Positions 32,886 to 45,015 are shown, numbered from the stretch's first letter. The stretch: DNA of 64,000 nucleotides from Carallia brachiata (GCA_021464245.1 JADCRB010000057.1:1581265-1645264); one strand, 5' to 3'. A program made the numbers and translations. Notes: generated by a model from the sequence alone, not told the origin.

Positions 32886-35706
32886 TTAGCTAGCTTGAAA
32901 ATCAAGGAAAAGACGCAATTTCTGTAATAGCAGTTCCTGAGTTCCAAAAGGAGGCTTGCCACTGATGATCCAATCCTTCTCAAGCAGCCCCGTTTTGGCA
33001 CTACGAAGCATCTCATCATGGAAAGTGGTCACGATGCAGTAAATTGAGGTTCTCAGAACATCAGCCATGGCATATGCCTTTGAATGTACTGGGCCAAACC
33101 TCTTTTTAGTCATTGAGACATCCCTTCTTCCTGTATTCATGGTTGCCCATTTAATATTTGCTGGCCCTATCAACTGATTTAGGGGTTGCAAGCTTGTCTT
33201 CTTCCCCATGGATGCTTCAACAGCAAGCAAACAAGATAAAAGTGTTGAAATAACAGCAGCATTGCTGCCAGAGAGCTGAGCAACCCCAAATCTGTCCTCC
33301 TTGTAAGAGCATGCCATCAAGGAGGCAACTGACCTCGCACACCAAGCATATTGCTGCAAAAATTGCCAACCACCAACGAATTTGCAAATCAATTCATGAT
33401 CAAATTCAGATACATTGACCATTTCCAATCACATGCCCCTGGTAGGACTAGATTTTCTTTGGACTAATAATGGTAGCACTAGATTTGTTTCTAGCAAGAA
33501 TCTACCACTCCCGTTTAAAAAGGCTCAAGTTTGTATTTTGGACATTAAGTTGGGGATTTTCTCCCTTGGGAGCTCTAGGATTGACAACAGTAACCATAAA
33601 AATGATCTATTCAGGACACTGAAATGATCAGCATTAATTGTTTACCTGGAAGTTGTTTAATATTTCATAATACTTTGGATGTGGTTGTGACCCGGTGGGT
33701 GATTGCAGTTGACTGGAAAGCTGGGATGCCTGGTCCACAAAACCACCTTCAAAGCTTTCGCCCAACTTACATGCAAGCAGTTCAAGAGGCCTCAAGCATA
33801 CGGCTATAACTCTTTTATAAGTGTCACCAGTTTCTTCAAAAAATGCAGCTCGCCTCCAAGTATCAACATCATTCTCACAAACCATACAGAGATCAAGATA
33901 TGCAAGATACTCTGGAAGAGAACCTGGGTCGCTCTCCTCCAGAGCTGCAAGGAGTGGTTCACTTGGATTTGTTTCCGCTGCTGCTGATCCTTTGGGTGGT
34001 GCAAACACAAATCGCTTTGTATGTAGCACCTTCACAGCAATATCAAGATGTCAAAAAATAAAATAAAATAAAAAAACAGTCGGCACCTTCACAGCCGAAC
34101 TTGCTGATGAATATAAAATAGCACCTGTTGTCAACTGTATTGTAAAACATCGAAATAGCATTATGATTTGTTGATTTTTTACAAAATAGATATTCCATAT
34201 TTTCGTCAAGTAGCTGCTGCGATTGTCATCACAGCATTGGTTAAACAACAGATATGGCAGAGAATATAAAATAATAGAAAAGAACGAATATGTCCAACAA
34301 CCAACCTGATGTATATGGTGACTTAGTTCCCAACAGAGAAACACAGAGAAGCCCCCAATGTACAGCATGATCTGCTCAGCGATGAACCTCCCCACTGTTG
34401 ACTGTCTCTTGAACTGCTCCGGAAGAAACACCAGCACCACAGCTGAAAATAGGTAAGCAGTGGTAGAAAGCCTTAAAGCACGTTTAATAGCCAAAGGAAG
34501 CCCCATCTTGAAACTGAAGAAGAGGGGACGCTGTAGACCAGGGCATTAAAGATCAGTGATCCAGAAAACATTGTTAAAAAACTATAATGAGCAACAGCTT
34601 GAATTGTCAACTGAATTACAGAAAATACAGATATGGACAGTGAACAATGAGCATTATGATTACAAAGGAAGACATCACAAAAAATTCCATTATACAAGGC
34701 CACATAAAGACAGTATTTTAAATTGCCACATAACACAGGCACATGCAGCCAAGGGTTCTTCACAATCAAATAGTGTGAAGCGACCCCATATGGGTGGCAC
34801 ATCATAACAATCATTTAATTCTCAAAATCATTCTAATGGAGTTCAAACACACCAAGAATAGATATTTGCGAAAACGAAGGGTCAGCAATAAAATGCCAAA
34901 CATCTCGAGCCGCAAGGGTTAAACCCATATAAAAAGGAAGGGAGAGGGGCGTGATGGGAGTCGACGATCACACTCTTGGTCAACAAAGCCGGTGATCACT
35001 TGAGCTAATGCTCACGGTCCGAGCCGCAAATTAATTTACAAGCCAACCACATTGTAAACAGCGTAGAAAAGAAACATACAGTACAAATAAATGCTTAAGA
35101 AGTGCCACACTGGTCAGTCACCTGTATAATGGGGAACTCCAAAACCCATCGCTGCTTATAGACATAACACAATCCATACACCAAGCCGTAAACAATACCG
35201 ATAAACCCCACTCTTCCAATTACCCGAATCACCCCGCCGTCCTCTTCCCATCCGCCGCCGCCGCACATTGACATTAACCCCACAAATCCCGAAACAGAAG
35301 CAGCCATCACAAACAGCACGAGGCTAAGAGAAACCTTAACGCGGCGGCGGAAATCACGAGAAGCCAACGTTTCTCCGCCCGAGACAAACAGAAACCGGAG
35401 AAAGGCCGTTGCCAGCTGGGAAGGCGAAGCGGAGGGAGAGCGCCGGGGGGAGGAAACGGCGGAGACGGAGGCGGAAAAGAGGAGCTGCGAAACATGGAAG
35501 GACAAGAACGCGAAGAGGGACGCGAATAGCCGAGAAACGAAGCGAGTGTTGTCTCCAGTAGCAGAAGAGGAGACGAATCTAGAGAGAGGAGAGAGAAAGA
35601 GGGTGTTGAAGAGAAGGAAAACGGCGGTGGAGGAGATGGATTGCCATATCAGGAACCCTAGGAAGCGGTCCTGCCCCACCGCGTGCGGCGGCGGAGTGGA
35701 AGACAT
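32886..35706 (-). CDS. NDC1: Nucleoporin NDC1 (Ndc1-Nup family), nuclear pore membrane protein
   Basis: Four exons, all in phase 0 and all multiples of three: 35706-35122, 34530-34306, 34029-33646 and 33353-32886, giving 553 residues. The N-terminal half has about six hydrophobic segments ([76 protein letters not shown]). The C-terminal half is soluble and helical ([59 protein letters not shown]). This matches the plant Ndc1-Nup proteins that anchor nuclear pore complexes in the pore membrane. The predicted length is close to what I recall for Arabidopsis NDC1. Unlike several neighbours, no frameshift is present. The 3' UTR probably extends to about 32450. Confidence 0.8.
34916..35019 (-). 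mobile_element. Short tRNA-derived SINE in NDC1 intron 1
   Basis: The 10-bp direct repeat CGAGCCGCAA brackets it (34906-34915 and 35020-35029). On the minus strand it reads GTGAGCATTAGCTCAAGTGA, with an A-box-like TTAGCTCAAGTGATCA. This is followed at about 35 bp by GTGTGATCGTCGACTCCC, which resembles a B-box. A target duplication plus split Pol III promoter fits a SINE of about 104 bp. Confidence 0.6.
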
Positions 35707-36953
35707 TTACGGGGTTTTTGCTTTTGATTGGGTGGTTTTATTAGGATCGATGGCGGGCAGAACAACAAGAAGAACGGGCGGAGGAGAGCGTTTCTTCTTG
35801 GGGTTTTAGAGAGTGGGAGCCAACATCTCAATTTTCTCCAAAGTCTTTCTTGTTGAAGCAGCGGCGGGAAGGTGAGTTTAGGCGACAGCTGCTGCTGCTG
35901 CTGCGTTTTACGCTCGCTGTAAGCAAAGAGCCAGTCGAGATTTGGACAAGAAGGCCCAACATGAGAGGGTTTTGTCCGGTCTGCTCGGCGGGGTCGATGT
36001 TTTCATTTAACGGCCAAGATTTGGGCTTCTATCCACTGTGGTGTGGACAACCCCAAAGCCCAATTGGACATGATCGAGAATTATTGAGACAAAACCGAAT
36101 TCAAACAAAAAAAAAAAAGACCAAAAAAAAAAAAGACACAACCGAATCCACCATCTAATCGTAAATTATATCAGCTTTTTTTTTTTTTATGTCCTCTCTG
36201 TTTTTTTTTCATTTTTTTCTGAAACAAAGTAAGTATTTTCTTTTTCACAACTATTACATTCTAAGAACACTTTGTAATTTTAATATATTTTACATAGAGT
36301 TCTGTTTTAGAGTTAAAAAATTTTTGACTCAGAATTTGTTTTTAATATAATAAACAGTTAGCTTTAAATAACAACATTCATATGTTTTATTTTTTTTTTT
36401 TAGATAAATATAAGAGACCCACAATTTTAAAAATATTTTTTAATTTTTTTCTTTAATACGATAATATATACACTGGATTGAATACAATTTAAGAAACTGT
36501 CACCCAAGTGGTAATTTAACCCCCAAATTTTCGTTTCTTTTGTTTTGGTATACAGGAAGGCTAAGTGTTGGTTCCAAACGGACACAAAAGGAGGAAAAAA
36601 AAAAAGAAAAAACGATAATTTAGTGCTAATTTCTTTCGGCACAAAAAATTTTTCACATGGTTGTAACAGTATGGGATATTTTAAGATATTAAAACTAACA
36701 TGATTTAACTGAACAGTGTTGTTCGCGGTGAGCAGAAAACGTTATGTATAGCACACAAGCCAGACCGTCCATGGCAACAAACACTAATTCAAATTCTTGA
36801 TCGCTTAAATACCCCTAATTAATTTGTTCAACTGTAATATTTGCACGGTGCCGATACATGCAATGGCAGCAACAAAAGAACAAACTGAACAAACGGCATG
36901 ATTTGATGTTCAAGAAGTGAAATAACTGCCCAATTGCCTAAATATAGCCATGA
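35707..36953. other. NDC1 upstream region and spacer
   Basis: A GC-rich stretch 35707-35960, with a (CTG)5 tract at about 35889-35903, should contain the NDC1 promoter and leader. Beyond 36100 the DNA is AT-rich, with A runs. No gene recognised. Confidence 0.4.
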
Positions 36954-37387
36954 AACTTACAACAGCTGTTTTAACTTACTAGCTGAGAACTATCCTATCC
37001 ATAAATGTTAAACAAATATGGGAATTAAGAAAGTATTGTTTTCATTTGTGCAATGATGTTTTGTTTAGTATTGGCTGTCAATTTAGTACATAACCAATTT
37101 AGTTTTGTTTTGTTTCAGATGATTTAACAGTTTCCAGCTTCCAAATAGAACCCCACCATCTTCATGCAACAACTTACAACAGCTGTTTTAACTTACTAGC
37201 TGAGAACTATCCTATCCATAAATGTTAAACAAATATGGGAATTAAGAAAGTATTGTTTTCATTTGTGCAATGATGTTTTGTTTAGTATTGGCTGTCAATT
37301 TAGTACATAACCAATTTAGTTTTGTTTTGTTTCAGATGATTTAACAGTTTCCAGCTTCCAAATAGAACCCCACCATCTTCATGCAAC
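36954..37387. repeat. Perfect 217-bp tandem duplication upstream of the RAV gene
   Basis: 36954-37170 and 37171-37387 read identically in my comparison, both from AACTTACAACAGCTG to CTTCATGCAAC. Each copy carries TTTTGTTTTGTTTCAG, a good 3' splice-site consensus, so the duplication may fall in the 5'-UTR or leader-intron region of the gene starting at 37486. Identity over 217 bp implies either a very recent event or an assembly artefact. Confidence 0.95.
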
Positions 37388-37485
37388 AATGGTTCCTCTA
37401 AGCTGATGGTTGCCGAACGTGATGATTCCCAAGTTGCCTCTTTTTTGATTGATTGGGGTATTCCATTGATTAATTGGGATTTTTC

Positions 37486-38541
37486 ATGGAGGAACCTTCA
37501 TCATCAAGCATGAATTCAAATGCCAGGTTAGATGCCACCGCAGAAATTTCGGATTCATACGAGAGCAATTGCACATTTCGTGCAAGCAAACGTCAAAGAC
37601 AGGACAGTAATGATAATAATAATGCTTATGGTGCCAAATTTAAAGGGGTTGTGCCACAGCAAAATGGGAACTGGGGAGCACAAATATATGCCAACCATCA
37701 GAGGATTTGGCTAGGGACATTCAAGTCTGAGAAAGATGCAGCAATGGCCTATGATAGCGCGGCGATCAAACTTAGAAGTGGAGATTCATATCGAAACTTC
37801 CCGTGGACCGACCTCAATGTTCAAGAGCCTAATTTCCAAAGCCAATACAGCACAGAAGCGATCTTAAACATGATTAGAGATGGATCTTATCAACCCCAGT
37901 TCGCGGATTTCCTCAGAGCGCAATGCGAAAGAGAGGCTAATTGTTACGGTGATAATTCCATTCGAGGAAGGATGCATGATGATAGACAATTTTCGTGCAT
38001 ACAACTTTTTCAAAAAGAATTGACTCCGAGTGATGTTGGGAAGCTTAATAGGCTCGTCATTCCTAAGAAATTCGCGGTTAAGTACTTTCCACACGTGTGC
38101 GAGAATGTTGAAGATGACCAGATAGGTGCAGGGATAGGTGATATAGAACTTGTATTTTATGACAGGCTGATGAAGACTTGGAAGTTCAGATATTGCTATT
38201 GGAGGAGTAGCCAAAGTTTTGTATTCACGAGGGGTTGGAATATGTTTGTGAAGGAGAAAAAATTGAAGGAAAAGGACGTTATTACATTCTATGCATGTGT
38301 GCGTCAAGAGCAGGTACAGGAAAGCCAACATTTTTCGTTAATTGACGTAAATCGTAGCAATAACCAAAGTTCTGTGGTTGATCATCATAACGGCGAAGTC
38401 AAGCAAATTGAGGAGAAGCAAAAGGGATTGGAACTGAGGTTAGGCCAAACTGTGAGGAGAAGAAACAAACTGCAAGCGGATGATGAGAAAGAAGTGAAGA
38501 ATGAAAAAGGGTTGAGGCTTTTTGGGGTGAGAATTAAATAA
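37486..38541 (+). CDS. RAV-type AP2/B3 transcription factor
   Basis: One exon, 351 residues from MEEPSSSSMNSN (an upstream in-frame TTG at 37474 is not used). The AP2 domain spans about residues 51-106 (AKFKGVVPQQNGNWGAQIYA, HQRIWLGTFKSEKDAAMAYD, KLRSGDSYRNFPW). The B3 domain spans about 175-285 (LFQKELTPSDVGKLNRLVIP KKFAVKYFP; GWNMFVKEKKLKEKDVITFY). The C-terminus RLFGVRIK matches the R/KLFGV repression motif of RAV proteins. The AP2-B3 pair is specific to plants, and RAVs bind bipartite CAACA/CACCTG sites. Overall it resembles the At1g50680/At1g51120 branch more than TEM1/TEM2, judged by eye. Intronless, as usual for RAV genes. Confidence 0.9.
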   Translation: MEEPSSSSMNSNARLDATAEISDSYESNCTFRASKRQRQDSNDNNNAYGAKFKGVVPQQNGNWGAQIYANHQRIWLGTFKSEKDAAMAYDSAAIKLRSGDSYRNFPWTDLNVQEPNFQSQYSTEAILNMIRDGSYQPQFADFLRAQCEREANCYGDNSIRGRMHDDRQFSCIQLFQKELTPSDVGKLNRLVIPKKFAVKYFPHVCENVEDDQIGAGIGDIELVFYDRLMKTWKFRYCYWRSSQSFVFTRGWNMFVKEKKLKEKDVITFYACVRQEQVQESQHFSLIDVNRSNNQSSVVDHHNGEVKQIEEKQKGLELRLGQTVRRRNKLQADDEKEVKNEKGLRLFGVRIK

Positions 38542-39259
38542 AATGTTCTGCTAGGCGAACGCAGTTTTCAGACGGGTGAAGCTGTGCCCCCTATAATAGG
38601 GAGATTAGAGAGAATGAATTATCAAGGGATTTCATTTTTATTTTTGTTTCTTTTATTGGAGGTTTGTCACATAATTGACCTTATTATGATTGCTCAACTT
38701 GTTTGCCATTACAGAGTGCAGATATGCACGAGGATATGTAGGATTCTGATACAGTACTAGGTTTCATTTAGTTTTATCCATGATGATTGTACCTCAGGCA
38801 AATCTGAATTAATTTTTCATCAAGTCCAATGGAATATCCTTGTAAGAAGTTTGCTTTGTTGGTGGATATAATTTGGAATATTGTTGAACTTTATCTACTA
38901 ATGAACTTTTTTTTTTTAAAGTTAGTGATTGAAACAACTCCAATCTATCCTCAAATTATTGTATATGCAATTAATTAGAAAAATTGGAAATGAACGCAGC
39001 AAAACAAGCTACGCATTGAAAGAAAAAAAATATGTGGAAAAAAAAAAAAACATGAAAATCTCCAAAGTAGACTACCAAATAATTTTTTTTAAAATAAAAA
39101 TGTTAGAAGGACATTTAGTTTGAAAGGGAAGATGAAAAAACTGAAATTCCAATGCCAACCTTTTCACAGCTTTTCGGCAGATGGCCACCCGGACAACTAT
39201 TGGCTATAGTTTTCTCAATTCTTGTCAGAATCTCCACCCATGCTCCAACAAAAATGGCC
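38542..39259. other. 3' UTR of the RAV gene and spacer
   Basis: The first 300 bp look like 3' UTR. The rest is AT-rich; the lysine-rich frame at 38929-39123 is low-complexity. No gene seen. Confidence 0.4.
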
Positions 39260-39420
39260 TTTTTTTTTTTTTTTTTTTCTCTCCAAAGAGGGTCGACTCA
39301 TATAAGGAAGAAATGGTAGACATGTACTAGGAATCAAACTTTTGATCACACTCTTAATTACTAAATAAGTAACTACTTGAACTAATATTACGAAAATATT
39401 TTTTTTTTTTTTTTTCTAAG
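39258..39420 (-). mobile_element. tRNA-derived SINE copy with poly-A tail
   Basis: A 21-base T run at 39259-39279 is a 3' poly-A on the minus strand. Upstream on that strand are GAGTGTGATCAAAAGTTTGATTCCTAG (B-box-like) and ATTAGTTCAAGTAGTTACTT (A-box-like), about 45 bp apart. AATGGC precedes and follows the block, a possible target duplication partly merged with the T tract. The box arrangement resembles the element at 34916-35019. Confidence 0.5.
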
Positions 39421-40618
39421 AATGGCTTTTGTTTTGTTCACGGGCGCAGCCATCCACCAAGCGATATAAATGAAATTTGGGCTAACCCATAGTTTTTTAG
39501 TTCCATTGGGCTGGCCCCATACTGACTGGAGCTAGAACATGATCCAACAAGAGATCGTGGATTCACATAAAAAGCTTAAATACATGGAGGAGGCCCATCA
39601 ATCCAATTGAACGCATCACAATTTTGAATGTCCCCATCAACAATCAGCCTAACTAAAGATAGAGTATTTATTTTAATAGTTGAGGGGACTACCTCTCAAT
39701 TATAAGATGAGATTTTAATCTTCACCAAATATTATTTCTCTTTTTCTTATATATTTATTACTACTCTTTATAAAAAAAAACAACAAGTTTAACCATTTTT
39801 GACCAAAAAAAAAAAAAACAAGCCTAACCATTAACCGCCTTCTCTCTCTGTCTCTCCCTCTCTCTCTCTCTCTGCTGTTTCTCTCTTCCAAAAGTGGCAA
39901 CTGGCAAGTGAGCTTAACAAAGCAACAATCCCGTACAAAGATTGAATTTTTAGTCAAATCCTACGTGTACCCGTTAAAGAGCGACAAAGAGTGAGAGCCT
40001 CGATTTCATCGAAACCCACAACCCCCTCGGAAATCTCGGCATTTAAAACTAAACTAAACTAAATATTTCTGTTCTGTTTTCTCTGTGCCCCCTGGCTCCC
40101 TCAGTTTTACATAGGTATCATCTCTCTCTCTCTCTGAGTTATTTCCGTGTGCTGCTTTGTTTTTTTTTTTGGGGGGGGGGGGGGGTTTATTGGAGATTAA
40201 GGAAAATGTGGATTTGATGTATACTGGAATTTGGGATTTAAAGTTAATTGCTTGGAATGCATGTTTTGCTGGATTCGAAGTTCACTGCCTGTATTTTGTG
40301 GTTAATTTCTAGTGGACTGAAATATAAATGGGTGTTCTTTATATTTGAGTAACTGCTTGATTTTGTGTTGGAATTGTCGGTTTATTTGGTTTAAATGTTT
40401 TGTATGGGTGTGTTTATGTAGTCATCTGGTCTATTGATTAGCTTTGGATGTAAAGGGAGTGTTGAACTTCTTAATTTGCTGCCATTTTCGCTTTGCGAAG
40501 ATTCTCTTTTATATTCATGATCTGTGGTGACTTGGTCTCTGTATGCTTTCACGCAATAATGGAGAGATTGATTTCATTTGATAGTGTAATGTGTGGCGAT
40601 AATGAGATATATTTTCAG
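39421..40618. other. Promoter and 5'-UTR region of the enoyl-ACP reductase gene
   Basis: CT microsatellites at about 39841-39873 and 40118-40136 and a 14-base G run at 40172-40186 lie upstream of the ATG. A first noncoding exon ending near 40116 (CATAG before GTATCA) and an acceptor TATTTTCAG at 40618 would define a 5'-UTR intron of about 0.5 kb. This is inferred from consensus only. Confidence 0.4.
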
Positions 40619-40658
40619 GTCTTTATCTTCTTTTAGAAGGAGATCTAGTTTTGAGAAA

Positions 40659-43600
40659 ATGGCGGCAACCACGGCTTATGGCTTTCAAGTGCCAACGGCA
40701 AGGCCCTGCGCTTCCTCCTCTCACAGGGTTATCAGACCAGGCGCTGCTATTGTTGGCATGAATACTAAAGATGCAGCATTGACTAAGCTTGCAAGTGTTT
40801 CTCATATAGCATATGCACAGTCTTTCCAAAGGAATTTCAGGTCATCATCTGTGAAATTCAATAATGTTGTGACAAAAGCAGCAGCTGAATCCAGTGACAG
40901 TAAGCCAGTGTCTGGATTGCCAATAGACCTAAAAGGTGCTATTTGTTGCTTCTTACCGTTTCATGATGTCGTTGTCTTCACAATCCTCTTATTCTATCTA
41001 TTTTTGATTTGCTTTGATGCATGTTTGTTCGAATCATCTTCTAAAGGCATTCAGAAGCATTGCACTTTAAGAAGATTTTTGAAACATTTATTTCAGAATT
41101 GCCTTGTTGCCTAAACCCTAATCCCCCCCTCACCTTCTCAGTCATCATTGTGGTTAGCTTTTAAGTTATCCATCAATAACAACAACAAAGCTTCAATCCC
41201 TTATTTGATTAGAGTTGGCTACATGAATCTTTTGTACCCATTTTGTTCTCTCTCATTTGTTGATAACAATGGTTATCTTGCTCTATATGGGGCAGATCAT
41301 ACATTATTTTGATGTAAATACTGCCAGTTTTTTTTCCTCTGTAACTGGGGAAATGATAGTTCTCCATGGATGATAAGTCAGCTTTTATGGCTGGATATAT
41401 AAGCGAGCCTTGGTGTAACGGTAAGATTACTCATTGTAACATGGAGGTGACAACATTGAGTGGTGGAAACAGCCTCTTTGTGAAATTAAGGGCAAGGCTG
41501 CTTATGTTCAACCCTTCCCCAGACACCATGTGGTGGGAGCCTCATGTTTTGGGCCACTTTTTTTAGGGTGAAGGGTGGGACTTGAACTTGGAACCTTTTG
41601 CCCCCAAGCTTAACTTTAACAATTGGGCAAAAGCTTTTGTCTGCTTTTTATGGTTAAACTTAATACTATGTGTTAAAAGGCCTTTCTTGCTTCATTGTAA
41701 TGCCTTTATCTGTTCTGAGACAATGTTGCCAACTGAAACATGAAGCACCATTTAGGTAAACGGGCATTTGTTGCTGGTGTGGCTGATGACAATGGGTATG
41801 GATGGGCAATAGCAAAATCTCTTGCTGCTGCAGGTGCTGAAATTCTGGTTGGAACATGGGTGCCTGTAAGCATATCATTCGGGGTTCTTTTCCATAATTT
41901 ATTATTTTTTAAGCAATTCCAGCCATTTAAAATGCTCAGTTGACTTTTAGATTCAATCTTTTTCGTAGGCACTGAACATTTTTGAGGCCAGTCTAAGGCG
42001 GGGAAAGTTTGACCAATCACGCGTGTAGGATGCTAGAACTTGTTTAAATTTTGTTCTATTATGTAATCCTCACCAGAGACATGTATTCAACTAACAATTT
42101 GACGCTTCAGGTTGCCAGATGGTTCTTTGATGGAGATCACAAAAGTTTATCCCCTTGATGCAGTCTATGACAACCCTGACGATGTGCCTGAAGATGTATG
42201 GAGAAGTAGACTAAAGTTTGTGTATTAGTATATATGTTGGATCACTATGGCCTGAAATTAATCGGTTTATTTTGTCAGGTGAAAACAAATAAGCGATATG
42301 CGGGATCGAGTAATTGGACTGTGCAGGTGTGGGCCTAGAAAATTTTGTTAACCCCACAAAAGCCATTCTCAAGTATAAAATGGTTGACATGTTTTGTGCC
42401 CTATTGACATTTATGTGGTTGATCACGTATCTTGCAGGAAGTTGCTGAATCTGTCAAACAGGATTTTGGCAGCATTGATGTCCTTGTGCATTCTCTTGCC
42501 AATGGACCAGAGGTATGACATGTCCTTGTGCATTCCTGAATGTCAAGTTCCTTTCGCTGCTGCCATGTTCTTTTATTCTAGAATAGAGTGCATTTCCATG
42601 ACTAGGTAACCAAGCCTCTATTAGAGACGTCAAGGAAAGGATATCTGGCAGCAATATCTGCTTCAAGTTACTCTTATGTTTCCTTGCTCAAGCACTTTCT
42701 TCCAATAATGAATCCAGGCAGGCTATTCTAATCTACAGTCTCTCTGCACTTCCATCTTTGATTGACTGTAGAATCTGACTAGAATGCTTATGATGCAGGT
42801 GGTTCTTCAATTTCTCTCACATATATTGCTTCTGAGAGGGTCATACCTGGGTACATTATAGTCTCTTTCAATCTCGCTGTAAAGTCAACAGAATAATCAT
42901 TTATCATTATTATAAGTTCTTAAATATGTCATCTGCAGATATGGTGGGGGTATGAGTTCTGCAAAAGCTGCACTTGAGAGTGATACACAAGTGCGTATAT
43001 GATTCCGCTGGTGATTTTCACCCATAAAGCATGCATATTCTTGTTGTTGGCCAGGCCTTGACTTATGTGAGCTTTTCGTATACATGTTCAGGTGCTTGCT
43101 TTTGAAGCAGGAAGAAAACGCAGAATCAGAGTCAACACCATATCTGCTGGTATTTTTCCCTTAACATCTTATCTCAAAGGCACACAATGTGACATGGGCC
43201 TGTGCATTCTAACCTTGCACCATAGCATGCTGCAGGAATACTCCTGAAGTAACTTTGCTAATTCAGGGCAGATATCTAATTGTGGTCCATTTCTTTCAAT
43301 AAGGCCATTTGATTAGAGAAAGCGATATGAAAATGCTTTAGTTTCCTTGATTAAGACCCATGGACATAGTAATGTGGCAATTTTCACTTTCATTATGTAC
43401 CATGTCCAACTTCAGTGCAATTGCCCGATGTCTTGAGAACATTTAACTCCTCTATGTTGACATAATCACATCATGTCAAGGATATTGCTAAGATGGGCAA
43501 GAGTCCTGCATTATGGAATGGAACTCTGAGCCATGAAAAAACCAAAATTGTGGAAATCAAATGTGGCTTCCATGAATAATGTCTGGCTCTAGGCACTATT

Positions 43601-44159
43601 TATATATAAGTGAGAATTTGAAGCTGTCTACGCCTTGGTTTTAACCTCTATTCTACATTTTTTCTTCTACCAAATATTTGAATTCAAGCGACAGTTTTTT
43701 TTTTGGGGGGGGGGGGGGGAAGGAGGGGGATCTCCTTTTGATGTCTACAGTTTCCATACGTCAAGTTAATGTGATCCACGCCTAATTTTTTCTTTCTTGG
43801 CGTGCAGGTCCTTTAGGAAGCCGAGCTGCAAAAGCAATAGGATTTATCGAAAAGATGATCGACTATTCATACACTAATGCACCTATTCAGAAAGAACTGA
43901 CCGCAGGTAGTTTGATATTTCCTCACTCATAGGCAACAGCATGACTTTCATGTTTCCATATTTAACGATAATTACTGAAGCAAAGAAACTGATTGATGGA
44001 TCAGACGAGGTGGGGAACACGGCTGCCTTCTTAGCATCTCCTTTGGCTTCTGCCATCACTGGAGCTGTTATATATGTAGACAATGGCCTCAACGCAATGG
44101 GAGTAGCTGTCGACAGTCCGATCTTCAAAGAACTCAACATCCCAAAAGGAGAACACTAG
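40659..44159 (+). CDS. MOD1: Enoyl-[acyl-carrier-protein] reductase (NADH), plastid
   Basis: Twelve exons sum to 1,179 bp (392 residues), all phases consistent: 40659-40935, 41756-41865, 41969-42024, 42111-42195, 42279-42326, 42438-42512, 42606-42717, 42799-42850, 42939-42990, 43092-43149, 43808-43906 and 44005-44159. The enzyme catalyses the last reduction of each plastid fatty-acid elongation cycle, using NADH. A serine-rich transit peptide covers about residues 1-75. The mature part starts at [20 protein letters not shown], the NAD-binding loop. The catalytic tyrosine is Y273 and the lysine K281 in [15 protein letters not shown]. The C-terminal segment contains [15 protein letters not shown]. 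Intron 7 begins GC, not GT (42718). ORF ends in IPKGEH. An Au-type SINE sits in intron 1. Confidence 0.95.
41403..41569 (+). mobile_element. Au-type SINE in intron 1 of the enoyl-ACP reductase gene
   Basis: Begins GCGAGCCTTGGTGTAACGGT, the conserved head with A-box of the Au SINE family known across angiosperms. It continues ATGGAGGTGACAACATTGAG (decayed B-box), TGGAAACAGCCTCTTTGTG, GGCAAGGCTGCTTATGTTCA, ACCCTTCCCCAGACACC and TGGTGGGAGCCTCATG, ending in a T run. It lies in the sense orientation and shows moderate decay. Confidence 0.85.
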
Positions 44160-44625
44160 GTAACTATAAGCAGGCAAATAGTGAATTAAACTGCTTGGAC
44201 TTCACCATTTTTATGCTCCTTTTTGCCTTCTGTATAAACACTGGCACTGCCCCAGGGATGGCTTGGCCAGCGGCGCGATTGATTTTGTGATGAGAATGCC
44301 CCTTTGGAGGAGCCTTAACGGTTAAGTGATAATTCTGTATCAAATCTTTTTGAATAATACCCAAATCTGTTTTTACCAGTTCCCGTGAAGTTTTTAATCT
44401 CTTTCTCCAACGGTAACAAACAACCTGGACGGTAAAGTTGTCAAATCCCTAACTATATCTTCGTTCCTAATCTTGTCGGTTTACTTGTTGGAGCGGAGTA
44501 GATTCGAGAGTAAGATTATATGGTAACACTTAAGTAGTCGCGTAGTATTATTTAAAAATATTTTGAGCCGAGTTGGAAGCAAAGCACAAATAAGAAAAAG
44601 TTGGCTATAGGCTAATCAGCGGAGA

Positions 44626-45015
44626 AAAACTTTTTCGCTGCAAAATTTTGTAGTTGTAGGTGATTGCAAAAATAACATAACAGACGAAATATACGATATT
44701 TTTTATACTTATAAAGAAAGTATATAATATATTAAAGAAAAATATACGACTCGTGTAAACAAATAAAATAAAATATATGACGTGATAGAATTTTAAAAAA
44801 ATTATACAAGATGTCAAATAAAATTGTAGGAGTCGTGTGAATAGTTATTAACAACTACAATTTTTTAATTTAAGAAATTTGTAATTATTAAGACGAGTCG
44901 TATATTTCTTTTTAATATATCGTATATTATTTTATAAGTATAAAAATATTTCATATATTTTATCTATTATGTCATTTTTATAATCATTTACAGCTATTAA
45001 ATTTCACTTTACGGT
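44626..45015. mobile_element. Long foldback (hairpin) element
   Basis: The left arm at about 44645-44757 contains GTGATTGCAAAAATAACATAA, then TTTTTTATACTTATAAAG and AAATATACGACTCGTG. The right arm at about 44888-45008, read on the other strand, has ATGATTATAAAAATGACATAA, TTTTTATACTTATAAA and AAATATACGACTCGTC. The arms are about 115 bp with perhaps 75-80% identity, around a 130-bp loop. It is noncoding; no target duplication was identified. Confidence 0.7.

Noticed and set aside
34556..34807. Frames on both strands inside NDC1 intron 1
   Set aside because: The intron is bounded by exact phase-0 splice sites, and the frames carry no conserved motif.
40172..40186. Long G or C runs (about 710, 40172, 43705, 47094) as G-quadruplex regulators
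   Set aside because: They are single homopolymers in leaders or introns. They more likely mark sequencing-prone sites than functional quadruplexes.
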